A stretch of 30,000 bases of DNA from Pseudomonas solani (GTDB lineage Bacteria; Pseudomonadota; Gammaproteobacteria; Pseudomonadales; Pseudomonadaceae), in contig NZ_AP023081.1 of the NCBI RefSeq assembly GCF_026072635.1, positions 1 through 30,000 on the forward strand, in the 5' to 3' direction. The position numbers and the translations under genes were made by a program. The notes beneath the pieces were generated by a model. It saw only the letters and a program-made list of their open reading frames with translations. It was not told where the DNA came from and did not search any database. This document shows, piece by piece, positions 14,175-19,775 of the stretch. Position 1 is the stretch's first letter. Each line of letters starts with the position of its first letter.

Positions 14175-14348
14175 TTAGGCAGCCTTCTGACCGGCCTTCA
14201 GCTTGTTCTTGCTGATGACCTGAAGCTGGTACTGCCGGGCCTCGGGGATGGAGTCACCCCATTGAGTTACGGCACTCGGATGGATGCCGAGGGCGTCGGC
14301 GATCTTCTTTTTCGAGCCGAAATGGCTGATGGCTTCGGTGATGTTCAT
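14175..14348 (-). CDS. Cro-like repressor
   Basis: 57 aa: MNITEAISHFGSKKKIADAL followed by GIHPSAVTQWGDSIPEARQY and a Lys-rich tail. The HTH (KKKIADALGIHPSAVTQWG, residues 13-31) and closing E-A-R-Q-Y are the standard Cro/YdaS-type pattern. It is the first gene of the right operon, divergent from the CI-like repressor, exactly where cro belongs. The ATG at 14348 has AGAGGACG upstream. It should bind the operators at 14376-14449 and block repressor synthesis during lytic growth. Confidence 0.9.
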   Translation of the reverse strand: MNITEAISHFGSKKKIADALGIHPSAVTQWGDSIPEARQYQLQVISKNKLKAGQKAA

Positions 14349-14375
14349 TGCGCGTCCTCTCGTGGCAATGAGCAG

Positions 14376-14449
14376 ATTTCAGCACACTGAAATTAACCGC
14401 GCAACAGGCCGCTTAACTTTTCACTCACTTAAATTCAGCTGGCTTAACC
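14376..14449. promoter_or_regulatory. Right operator region with PR and PRM
   Basis: One perfect operator ATTTCAG-CACA-CTGAAAT lies at 14376-14393. Weaker versions with the same half-sites lie at 14401-14418, about 14418-14434 and 14432-14449. On the minus strand TTGCGC (14404-14399), 17 bp, TGAAAT (14381-14376) is a plausible PR whose -10 is inside the perfect operator. On the plus strand TTAACC (14444-14449) could be the -10 of PRM. Its start would fall at the repressor ATG, giving a leaderless message, consistent with the absence of a ribosome binding site there. Confidence 0.65.
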
Positions 14450-14456
14450 TGTTTTC

Positions 14457-15128
14457 ATGAATATGAATGAACGAATCGCTAGGGCTATCAGCCAGAGCGG
14501 GAAGCAGCGAGTAGAGATTGCGGCGCTTTGCGATGTGAAGCCGTCATCAATCAGTCAATGGACCAGTGGCGAAATAAAGTCGCTGAAGGCAGAGAGCGTT
14601 TTCGCGCTCGCAAAGGCAACTGGGTTTCGTGCCGAGTGGCTGGCTTTGGGGAAAGGCCCGGAGCGTGAGGAGGAGATAGACGGCGTCCCGAGGGCTGACG
14701 ATTACGCCCTGATCCCCCAGTACACAGCCAGGGGTGCATCGGGTCGCGGATACCTGAACGACCACGTAGAGGTTAAGGGTGGCCTGGCCTTCAAGAAGGA
14801 CTGGCTTCGCCGCATAGGTCTGAAGGATGGGCAACTGAGCGTCTTCTACAACAGCGGAGACAGCAACTGGCCTACCTTGTCTGATGGCGAGGTGCTCCTG
14901 CTCGACGAGAGCCAGAGCGAGCCGCGCAGCGGGAAGATGTACGCCTTGCTGACCGCCGATGGCGAGATCATCATCAAGCGGCTGATCCGCGACATCACGG
15001 GCGGGTGGATAATCCGCTCCGACAACCAGGACAAGACCCGGTATCCAGATCAGCCGGTGAGCGACGAAGGAATGCGCGCGGTCGAGGTGATTGGGCGCGT
15101 TGTATGGAGGGGTGGCGGAATTGACTGA
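14457..15128 (+). CDS. CI-like phage repressor (S24/LexA-type autocleaving)
   Basis: 223 aa. An N-terminal HTH (RVEIAALCDVKPSSISQWTS, residues 18-37) is followed by a linker and a C-terminal S24 peptidase domain. The catalytic serine is in SGDS (S136) and the lysine in IIIKRLIR (K174), 38 residues apart as in LexA. The expected cleavage site Ala-Gly is replaced by Ser-Gly in GASGRGY (95-96). It would maintain lysogeny by binding both operator sets, and be inactivated by RecA-stimulated self-cleavage. No ribosome binding site precedes the ATG, as in PRM-made lambda cI. Confidence 0.93.
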   Translation: MNMNERIARAISQSGKQRVEIAALCDVKPSSISQWTSGEIKSLKAESVFALAKATGFRAEWLALGKGPEREEEIDGVPRADDYALIPQYTARGASGRGYLNDHVEVKGGLAFKKDWLRRIGLKDGQLSVFYNSGDSNWPTLSDGEVLLLDESQSEPRSGKMYALLTADGEIIIKRLIRDITGGWIIRSDNQDKTRYPDQPVSDEGMRAVEVIGRVVWRGGGID

Positions 15129-15480
15129 TCACATTTCAGCCCTTGAGCTTGAGGCGTTGCGCAATGAGCTTGATGCAGAAGATAGGCGCCTTACAGAGCT
15201 TATCGAGCTTGCCTATGGTGGGAAGGGTGAGCGACGTGCGCTTACCTATTTGGCGATGATCGCCATGGTCGTAGGCGGTGTCGGGATAGCAGGCGTCCTG
15301 TATGAGGGGCTTAGCTACTACCTTGCCGGGATGATTGCAGTTGGCGCATGCGGCATCGCATACCTCCAGAAAGTTGAGAAGGATGTTAGCTACTACAGAA
15401 CAGAGGTTGATCGACTTAGGCCTGCTGTAGAGCTCATGAGGGAAGAGCTCAAGAAAGCTCAGCGCGCCTCAGGGGCTTGA
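15121..15480 (+). CDS. Small membrane protein co-expressed with the repressor
   Basis: 119 aa. The TTG at 15121 overlaps the repressor stop and has TGGAGGGG about 9 nt upstream; an upstream TTG in the same frame lacks a site. The build is a charged coiled helix (1-38), two membrane helices (about 41-60 YLAMIAMVVGGVGIAGVL and 65-82 YYLAGMIAVGACGIAYL) and a second coiled helix (85-115) with KVEKDVSYYRTEVDRLRPAV. No family recognised. It lies in the place of rexA/rexB, is expressed from the prophage with cI, and is followed by a strong terminator, so it is a candidate lysogenic-conversion or exclusion gene. Confidence 0.75.
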   Translation: MTDHISALELEALRNELDAEDRRLTELIELAYGGKGERRALTYLAMIAMVVGGVGIAGVLYEGLSYYLAGMIAVGACGIAYLQKVEKDVSYYRTEVDRLRPAVELMREELKKAQRASGA

Positions 15481-15497
15481 CCAAAAGCAGAACCAGC

Positions 15498-15519
15498 AGC
15501 CCGCCTCGGCGGGCTTTTT
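15498..15519 (+). terminator. Terminator of the repressor operon
   Basis: Perfect 8-bp stem AGCCCGCC-TC-GGCGGGCT followed by TTTTT. It ends the repressor and membrane-protein transcript just before the left operators. Confidence 0.92.
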
Positions 15520-15530
15520 CTTGCTCGTCA

Positions 15531-15594
15531 ATTTCAGTCCACTGAAAAATATTCTTTCAGCCTGCTTGACTTCGAATTTCAGTGAACTTAAATT
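15531..15594 (+). promoter_or_regulatory. Left operator region (three sites) with promoter PL
   Basis: Three operators ATTTCAG-TCCA-CTGAAAA (15531-15548), CTTTCAG-CCTG-CTTGACT (15554-15571) and ATTTCAG-TGAA-CTTAAAT (15576-15593) have centres 23 and 22 bp apart, as in lambda OL. TTGACT (15566-15571), 17 bp, TAAATT (15589-15594) gives a strong promoter overlapping sites 2 and 3, with a start near 15601. The sites match those beside cro, so one repressor should control both operons. Confidence 0.8.
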
Positions 15595-15600
15595 TACCCC

Positions 15601-15859
15601 AACGCCGCCGGAAACGCCGGCCGAGGCCGAGAGGCCTGGGGAGACCCGAACTGTTACGTGAGCCAGCACAGTGAGCCTGGTTCCCCGAGGGCCTCCCTCG
15701 GATCGGCGCGGCAGGGCCGAGAAGTGGAGATCCAGCGGGAATCTGCGAGAAGCGACCGCGACTGGAGAGAAAGATTGAAGAGATGACCCGGCCGCCACGG
15801 TGGCCGGGATGCTCTCCAGGAAGCCCTGCAGTAGGACTTCGCGGAAAGCAGGAGATCGC
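15601..15859 (+). other. Long structured untranslated leader of the left operon
   Basis: About 259 nt with no convincing gene. Hairpins in order: GCCGG-aaacg-CCGGC, AGGCC-gaga-GGCCT, CCGAGGG-cct-CCCTCGG (15685-15701), and a two-layer structure with outer stem CTGGAGAG / CTCTCCAG (15762-15769 with 15812-15819) and inner hairpin CCCGGCC / GGCCGGG (15787-15793 with 15802-15808). No N-like antiterminator gene is present, so the leader could act in cis on RNA polymerase, as put RNA does in HK022. That role is inference. A minus-strand open frame here is rejected. Confidence 0.6.
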
Positions 15860-16354
15860 ATGCGGTTACCAACTCATGAACAAATTCTTCTCGCGATTTA
15901 TTACGACCCTGAAACCGGACTCTTCAAAAAGCCCAAAGGGGAGCTAACTGGTGGATGCAGTGCCAGGGGCGGATACCTATCCATTTACATTTGCGGCGCC
16001 CGATTCCGGGCCCACCGGCTTGCCTGGTTTTACATGACAGGCGAATGGCCAAAGCAAGAAATTGATCACATCAATGGGGATCGGAAAGACAACAGGTTTT
16101 CCAACCTCAGGACATGCACCCATCAGCAAAACAACCACAACCAGCCCATCAGGAAGACCAACACTTCGGGCATCAAGGGCGTGTACTGGAACAAGCGCCA
16201 AAGAAAATGGCGCGGCCAGGTTTGCCTGAACTACCACATCCATCACACGAAAGGCTTCGACAAAATCGACGAGGCCGAGGTTGCAGTGCGCGCTCTTCGC
16301 GAAGAGTTACACGGCGAATTCGCCAATCACGGCAGCCACACCACAGCCCGATAG
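15860..16354 (+). CDS. HNH endonuclease with AP2-like C-terminus
   Basis: 164 aa. The HNH nuclease core is intact: AHRLAWFYMTGEW (H52), then EIDHINGDRKDNRFSNLR with D69, H70, N72, N78 and N82. The C-terminal SGIKGVYWNKRQRKWRGQV is the AP2-like DNA-binding strand set common in phage homing-type nucleases. It would nick or cut DNA at a long site and could spread between phages. ATG at 15860 has AGGAG 4-5 nt upstream. It is the first gene after the structured leader, a site into which such free-standing nucleases are often inserted. Confidence 0.9.
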   Translation: MRLPTHEQILLAIYYDPETGLFKKPKGELTGGCSARGGYLSIYICGARFRAHRLAWFYMTGEWPKQEIDHINGDRKDNRFSNLRTCTHQQNNHNQPIRKTNTSGIKGVYWNKRQRKWRGQVCLNYHIHHTKGFDKIDEAEVAVRALREELHGEFANHGSHTTAR

Positions 16355-16373
16355 GGCAGAACGGAGAATGACC

Positions 16374-16577
16374 ATGACTCGAATGATCGAAGGGAAAGAA
16401 GCCAGCGGCTTGGTTCAAGGTGACGTGATCATCGCCAGCAACGGGGAGCATCGCACTGTCGATGTTACCTGCCACATGAACGAAGGCTTCTTTGTCACCT
16501 ACTTCGGCGGCGGCAACGATCGCTTCGAGCCTTCCGACCTGATCGATTTCCCATTTCCGCAAGAAGCCCGCTGGTAA
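16374..16577 (+). CDS. Small hypothetical phage protein
   Basis: 67 aa, MTRMIEGKEASGLVQGDVII followed by strands and ending PFPQEARW. Predicted to be a small beta domain: GDVIIASNGEHRTVDV, GFFVTYFGG, RFEPSDLIDF. No family recognised. ATG 16374 is preferred over ATG 16368 because GGAGA then lies about 8 nt upstream rather than 1 nt. Followed by a perfect hairpin GCCCTGC-cggta-GCAGGGC (16584-16602). Confidence 0.6.
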   Translation: MTRMIEGKEASGLVQGDVIIASNGEHRTVDVTCHMNEGFFVTYFGGGNDRFEPSDLIDFPFPQEARW

Positions 16578-16616
16578 CCCGCCGCCCTGCCGGTAGCAGG
16601 GCAAGAGGAGAGTGAG

Positions 16617-16967
16617 ATGAGCTACACGAAGCAGGATTACTACGCCGAATGCCTTGGAGAGGCTTTTGATTCCGCTGGCCTTGAGGCAACTCGCGAACAG
16701 ATCGCGGCGATTGCGCGCGATGTTGAACTAGCGGTCGAGCATCAAGGAATGGCGTTCTATGAGCCGCCTGCCTCTGATCGATACAACGAGATTGAGCGCG
16801 AATGGAAGGCAAGGTACGAGGCACTGAAGAAGGAGTTCGACGAATATCAAAACAATGCCGAGACAGCTGTTCGTCGCGCCCTTCGCCAGCATTCTGACGC
16901 GAAAGTTTCCATCGGAAAGTATGGCGAGGTTCTTCGCCACGACGGTAGAACCTCGCAAATCCAGTAA
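16617..16967 (+). CDS. Hypothetical phage protein, helical
   Basis: 116 aa. N-terminal helix YYAECLGEAFDSAGLEATRE and an Ile/Ala helix are followed by a strongly charged coiled-coil region (SDRYNEIEREWKARYEALKK and EFDEYQNNAETAVRRALRQH). Similar proteins are frequent in Pseudomonas siphovirus and podovirus early operons but have no assigned function. A good AGAGGAGAG site precedes the ATG. It is the last gene before the non-coding structured stretch. Confidence 0.65.
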   Translation: MSYTKQDYYAECLGEAFDSAGLEATREQIAAIARDVELAVEHQGMAFYEPPASDRYNEIEREWKARYEALKKEFDEYQNNAETAVRRALRQHSDAKVSIGKYGEVLRHDGRTSQIQ

Positions 16968-16985
16968 AGGACGGCACCCTTCAAT

Positions 16986-17110
16986 GGGGGTGAGTCACGC
17001 TCAGCGTGAGACGTACTAGGTACCTGCGGACGTCCCTGCCTCGGCATACGAATTGAGTCACTGAATGGGACCGCGCCAAGTCAGTCTCCGGTGAAACTCC
17101 GGACACCCCC
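16986..17110 (+). ncRNA. Structured RNA element R1 (paralogue of R2)
   Basis: Non-coding 125-nt segment closed by a perfect 7-bp stem GGGGGTG (16986-16992) / CACCCCC (17104-17110). Two nt inside is a perfect hairpin TCACGCT-c-AGCGTGA (16995-17009). Directly before the closing strand is a hairpin TCCGG...CCGGA (17087-17103). The core has ACCGCG, and the 3' side continues ACCCTACCC. The same plan occurs in R2 at 18924-19039. It is not a tRNA. It could be a processed RNA or a cis regulator; the terminator follows 65 nt later. Confidence 0.45.
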
Positions 17111-17174
17111 ACCCTACCCAAGCACACGACGGTGAAGCCCGTCCGGAATCACGTAACCCGGAACCCTCCACTTC

Positions 17175-17200
17175 GCCCCTCGCAGGAGGGGCTTCTTTTT
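17175..17200 (+). terminator. Internal terminator of the left operon
   Basis: Stem GCCCCTC-gcag-GAGGGGC followed by TTCTTTTT. It lies after R1 and before the next gene, so downstream genes need readthrough, antitermination or a further promoter. No clear promoter was found between it and 17305. Confidence 0.85.
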
Positions 17201-17304
17201 CTCGCCCACACCCAAATGCCCCCTCCGCCAGGCCATCCCAACGGATAAGCCGGCCTGCTGCTGTGCGGGGGCATCTGAGTGTCGGCGGACGACAGGAGAA
17301 CGAG
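17201..17304 (+). other. Hairpin leader before the 105-aa gene
   Basis: Non-coding. A perfect 8-bp stem ATGCCCCC (17216-17223) / GGGGGCAT (17267-17274) encloses a second stem CAGGCC (17229-17234) / GGCCTG (17252-17257). A ribosome binding site AGGAGA follows before ATG 17305. Confidence 0.55.
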
Positions 17305-17622
17305 ATGAGTAAGCACACGAAAGGTCCGTGGGAATACAAGGGGACTCTGTTTGGCGACCGGAACATAAGCTCGGAATACGGACTTGATGGGGAAAGGTTA
17401 GTCAGTGGCCGTCAGCACATTGCGTGCATCCCTTCCGCTAGCAGCAAGCATAACCCTGACTACTTTGCCATGTTCCTGGCAAACGCCCACCTGATATGCG
17501 CGGCGCCCGATCTGCTGGAGGCGCTGGAGAAAGTGCTAGCGACTACCAGCAGCGCCGACATGGACTACTTCGCCCTGGAAATGGCCAACGCAGCCATCGC
17601 CAAGGCAAGGGGTGAATCATGA
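17305..17622 (+). CDS. Phage early protein of the HTKGPWE...LLEAL family
   Basis: 105 aa. It opens MSKHTKGPWEYKG and ends NAHLICAAPDLLEALEKVL then a helix. This H-T-x-G-P-W plus N-A-x-L-I-x-A-A-P-x-L-L-E-A-L pattern marks a very common small phage family of unknown function. Start ATG 17305 with AGGAGAACGAG upstream; a longer frame reaching into the hairpin leader was rejected. The stop overlaps the next start (ATGATGA). Confidence 0.85.
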   Translation: MSKHTKGPWEYKGTLFGDRNISSEYGLDGERLVSGRQHIACIPSASSKHNPDYFAMFLANAHLICAAPDLLEALEKVLATTSSADMDYFALEMANAAIAKARGES

Positions 17623-17945
17623 TGACCGCTATCGCGCATCAGCGCGCCATTGACCGCAACGAAGCCTATCGCCGTGAGATCGACCGCCGTTCGGACGCGA
17701 TCCGCGACGACATCGACGCTGGCGACATTGAGTCGGTTTCGGAGTTCTTCGACAACGCACCTGACGCACAGCGTCGCGAGTTCTTCGAGCGCTGCGTCGT
17801 GCTGCTGTTGAGCCGTGGCGCCGACTACATGACCGGCCCGATGCGCACGCTGGCGGCCCCCTTCCAAGACATCATCGCCATCGGCATCGACGAGCGCGTG
17901 CGCCGCGAGATCGCCAAGGAACGTGAACAGGAGCATGCAGCATGA
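17619..17945 (+). CDS. Hypothetical phage protein, helical
   Basis: 108 aa, rich in Arg/Asp/Glu: YRREIDRRSDAIRDDIDAGD then VSEFFDNAPDAQRREFFERC and a hydrophobic helix VVLLLSRGADYM. No family recognised, and nothing enzyme-like. It overlaps both neighbours by ATGA, so it belongs to a coupled run of five small genes (17305-18554). Confidence 0.65.
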   Translation: MMTAIAHQRAIDRNEAYRREIDRRSDAIRDDIDAGDIESVSEFFDNAPDAQRREFFERCVVLLLSRGADYMTGPMRTLAAPFQDIIAIGIDERVRREIAKEREQEHAA

Positions 17946-18133
17946 ACCTCTACCACGAAGCTGTGGCCGCAATCCTCGACGCCTGCGAACAAGCAGCGGC
18001 GCCGATCAACCTGACTGCAGCCCTGGAAGAAATGTCCACGCACGGGCTGAGAGTCCACCTCGACGCGGACCTGTTGATCGCGCTGTTCGAAGCGCACGCA
18101 AAGGCTATGGCCATTGAGGAGCATGCAGCATGA
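17942..18133 (+). CDS. Small hypothetical phage protein
   Basis: 63 aa, MNLYHEAVAAILDACEQAAA then a helix LTAALEEMSTHGLRVHLDAD and DLLIALFEAHAKAMAIEEHA. All-helical and acidic; no family recognised. Starts and ends with ATGA overlaps, which supports it being translated. Confidence 0.6.
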   Translation: MNLYHEAVAAILDACEQAAAPINLTAALEEMSTHGLRVHLDADLLIALFEAHAKAMAIEEHAA

Positions 18134-18435
18134 CCGACATCGACTGGAGTAAGGCGCCGGAGGGGGCTACTCACTGGGAGCCTGAAAATCACCTAGTGAA
18201 TGCCGGATGGATGAAAGTTGACGGCAATGGCGATTGGTTCTTCTGGTCTAGCTGCCGCAAGACCTGGACAGAACACATGATTGCCCCTGGAGCTGCGCGC
18301 ATGAGTCGCATGATTGCAAGGGCTACGGCAGAGGAAGAGCGGAATGCGGCAATCGTAGAGATTGGTCGCCTGTTCCACGAGGGAGGCCCTGCTGCGATCT
18401 ACTTCGCGGGCTACCGCAAGCAGGAGGCCGTATGA
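18130..18435 (+). CDS. Small phage protein with DWSKAPEGATHW motif
   Basis: 101 aa. The opening DIDWSKAPEGATHWEPEN and the following GDWFFWSSCRKTW are typical of a widely spread set of small phage proteins with W-x-x-A-P-x-G-A-T-H. They have a small beta domain and unknown function. C-terminal helix AEEERNAAIVEIGRLFHEGG. Overlaps by ATGA with both neighbours. Confidence 0.7.
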   Translation: MTDIDWSKAPEGATHWEPENHLVNAGWMKVDGNGDWFFWSSCRKTWTEHMIAPGAARMSRMIARATAEEERNAAIVEIGRLFHEGGPAAIYFAGYRKQEAV

Positions 18436-18554
18436 AGAACATCCGCTTTCTTACCTTCGAGTCAGTAGCCGCCTACCTTCGCAGCGTAGGCATCACTACT
18501 CAGGGTGAAATGATCGCTGCGGGGATAAGGGTTAGGGAGGTGCGCTTTGGGTAA
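18432..18554 (+). CDS. Very small phage protein
   Basis: 40 aa: MKNIRFLTFESVAAYLRSVG followed by ITTQGEMIAAGIRVREVRFG. It starts by ATGA overlap with the preceding gene and its end overlaps the TTG start of the DUF551 gene, so it fills an otherwise empty gap in a coupled run. Function unknown. Confidence 0.55.
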   Translation: MKNIRFLTFESVAAYLRSVGITTQGEMIAAGIRVREVRFG

Positions 18555-18786
18555 ATGGATCAAGTGCAGCGAGAGCCTGCCGAAAAATGGCCAGGTGGTG
18601 ATACTCAGCGGGTACTACTGGGCCGACCATACCGGCCCGCGATTCGTTGAGCCCAGTGTTTTTGCAGACGGTGAGTTTCACCCGATTGCATATGACGAAG
18701 GCGCGGACTATGAGCCAATCGCCGATGAAGAGGCGACCATGAAAGGCACGCATTGGATGCCGATGCCAGAAGAGCCCGAGGACTGA
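18547..18786 (+). CDS. DUF551 domain protein
   Basis: 79 aa. The N-terminus KWIKCSESLPKNGQVVILS and the C-terminus TMKGTHWMPMPEEPE frame a DUF551 domain: W-I-x-C/V-x-x-x-L-P-x-x-G-x-x-V at the start and T-H-W-M-P-L/M-P near the end. The family is common in phage early regions and of unknown function. TTG at 18547 is the start, 6-7 nt after GGGAGG. The annotation by motif is firm. Confidence 0.88.
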   Translation: MGKWIKCSESLPKNGQVVILSGYYWADHTGPRFVEPSVFADGEFHPIAYDEGADYEPIADEEATMKGTHWMPMPEEPED

Positions 18787-18789
18787 GCC

Positions 18790-18915
18790 ATGACCCACTC
18801 CCGCAAAGCCTTCTGGCTGTTCTTTGCCGGCGGCGTGATCTTCTACGTGGTGCTTCTCGGCACTCCGATGATCGCCGGCCACATCACCGCTGAGGCGCCT
18901 GTCTCGCAGCGGTAA
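18790..18915 (+). CDS. Small single-pass membrane protein
   Basis: 41 aa: short basic N-terminus THSRK, one membrane helix (about residues 8-29, AFWLFFAGGVIFYVVLLGTP) and a short polar tail. It follows the DUF551 gene after 3 nt, with GAGGACTGAGCC before its ATG. No family recognised. It is the last coding unit before R2. Confidence 0.55.
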   Translation: MTHSRKAFWLFFAGGVIFYVVLLGTPMIAGHITAEAPVSQR

Positions 18916-18923
18916 CGAGTTAT

Positions 18924-19039
18924 GGGGATGAATGCGCAGGCTGATGCGTAGGCAAAGTCCACTGAGCCGATGCGGGCCGGGGTACTACCTAATGACCGCG
19001 ACTGGGTAAGCATGCCGGAGATCAGCACCGGCCATCCCC
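18924..19039 (+). ncRNA. Structured RNA element R2 (paralogue of R1)
   Basis: Non-coding 116-nt segment closed by GGGGATG (18924-18930) / CATCCCC (19033-19039). Two nt inside lies hairpin TGCGC...GCGTA (18933 on), and directly before the closing strand is GCCGG...CCGGC (19014-19032). It shares with R1 ATGGGGRTGA at the 5' side, GTACTA, AATG-ACCGCG in the core and CCCCACCCTACCC at the 3' side. ACCGCGACTGG also recurs in the operon leader. It lies 82 nt before the recombination genes. Confidence 0.45.
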
Positions 19040-19054
19040 ACCCTACCCCACCCC
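19036..19054 (-). other. G-quadruplex motif on template strand (C-rich in message)
   Basis: Plus strand reads CCCC-A-CCC-TA-CCCC-A-CCCC, so the minus strand has four G runs with 1-2 nt loops. It partly overlaps the 3' closing strand of R2. The message is C-rich and G-poor here. Confidence 0.5.
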
Positions 19055-19121
19055 TTCACATGCGCCCCGCGTAGGGATGCGCATGCCCTAAACCTTCCGA
19101 AATGAGCGGAACGGAGATCCT
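19055..19121 (+). other. Hairpin and ribosome binding site before the recombination operon
   Basis: Outer stem CATGCGC (19059-19065) / GCGCATG (19079-19085), with CCC/GGG inside, is followed by AACGGAGATCCT before ATG 19122. Confidence 0.5.
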
Positions 19122-19763
19122 ATGGCAACTGTGGCACTGATCCTTGGCAAATCCGGCAGCGGCAAAAGTACGTCGCTGCGCAATCTTGATCCTACTGGTG
19201 TCGCGCTGATCCAAGTGATCGGCAAGCGTCTTCCCTTCCCCGGCGCACAGAACTGGAAACCCTTCGTCACTGACGACTACGCCAAGATCATCTTGGCCAG
19301 CAAGAAGGCAGCCACCAACGGCAAGCGCTTGATCGTCATCGACGATTACCAGTACGTGCTGGCAAACGAGTTCATGCGTCGCAACCAGGAGAAGGGCTAC
19401 GACAAGTTCAACGACATCGGCCGACACACCTGGGACGTGTTCGATGCCCTCCTGAAGCTGCCCGACGACGTGCGCATCTACATCCTCAGTCACACCGAGG
19501 AAACGGACTCCGGACAGACCAAGATGAAGACCATCGGCAAGATGCTGGACGACAAGATCACCTTGGAAGGCATGGTGACCATCGTCCTCCGCGCCGTGGT
19601 GCAAGACCACGAGCACTTCTTCTCCACCAAGAACAACGGATCGGACACCACGAAAGCCCCGATGGGCATGTTCGTGGATGACCTGATCGACAACGACCTG
19701 GCTGCCGTCGACGCGGCCATCTGCAAGTACTACGGGTTCAACCAGACCACTCAGGCAGCCTAA
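19122..19763 (+). CDS. Sak4-type RecA-fold ATPase (AAA_24)
   Basis: 213 aa. Walker A LILGKSGSGKST (residues 6-17), Walker B KRLIVIDDYQYVL (D74, D75) and a later LPDDVRIYILSHTEE motif. The size and layout match AAA_24 ATPases such as Sak4, minimal RecA-like proteins that anneal or pair strands with help from a phage SSB. It is followed within 12 nt by an SSB-like gene and then a YqaJ nuclease, the usual context. It would drive phage homologous recombination or repair in the cytoplasm. The alternative label is a generic phage nucleotide-binding protein. Confidence 0.85.
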   Translation: MATVALILGKSGSGKSTSLRNLDPTGVALIQVIGKRLPFPGAQNWKPFVTDDYAKIILASKKAATNGKRLIVIDDYQYVLANEFMRRNQEKGYDKFNDIGRHTWDVFDALLKLPDDVRIYILSHTEETDSGQTKMKTIGKMLDDKITLEGMVTIVLRAVVQDHEHFFSTKNNGSDTTKAPMGMFVDDLIDNDLAAVDAAICKYYGFNQTTQAA

Positions 19764-19775
19764 GGAGGCAGCACC

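Noticed and set aside
15469..15861. 130-codon minus-strand open frame across the left leader
   Set aside because: It would run against the left operon through the terminator and operators, with no start signal and basic shadow-like composition.
16986..17110. R1 and R2 as tRNA or tmRNA genes
   Set aside because: They have a 7-bp closing stem but no T-loop GTTCRA, no CCA end and no anticodon arm of standard form.
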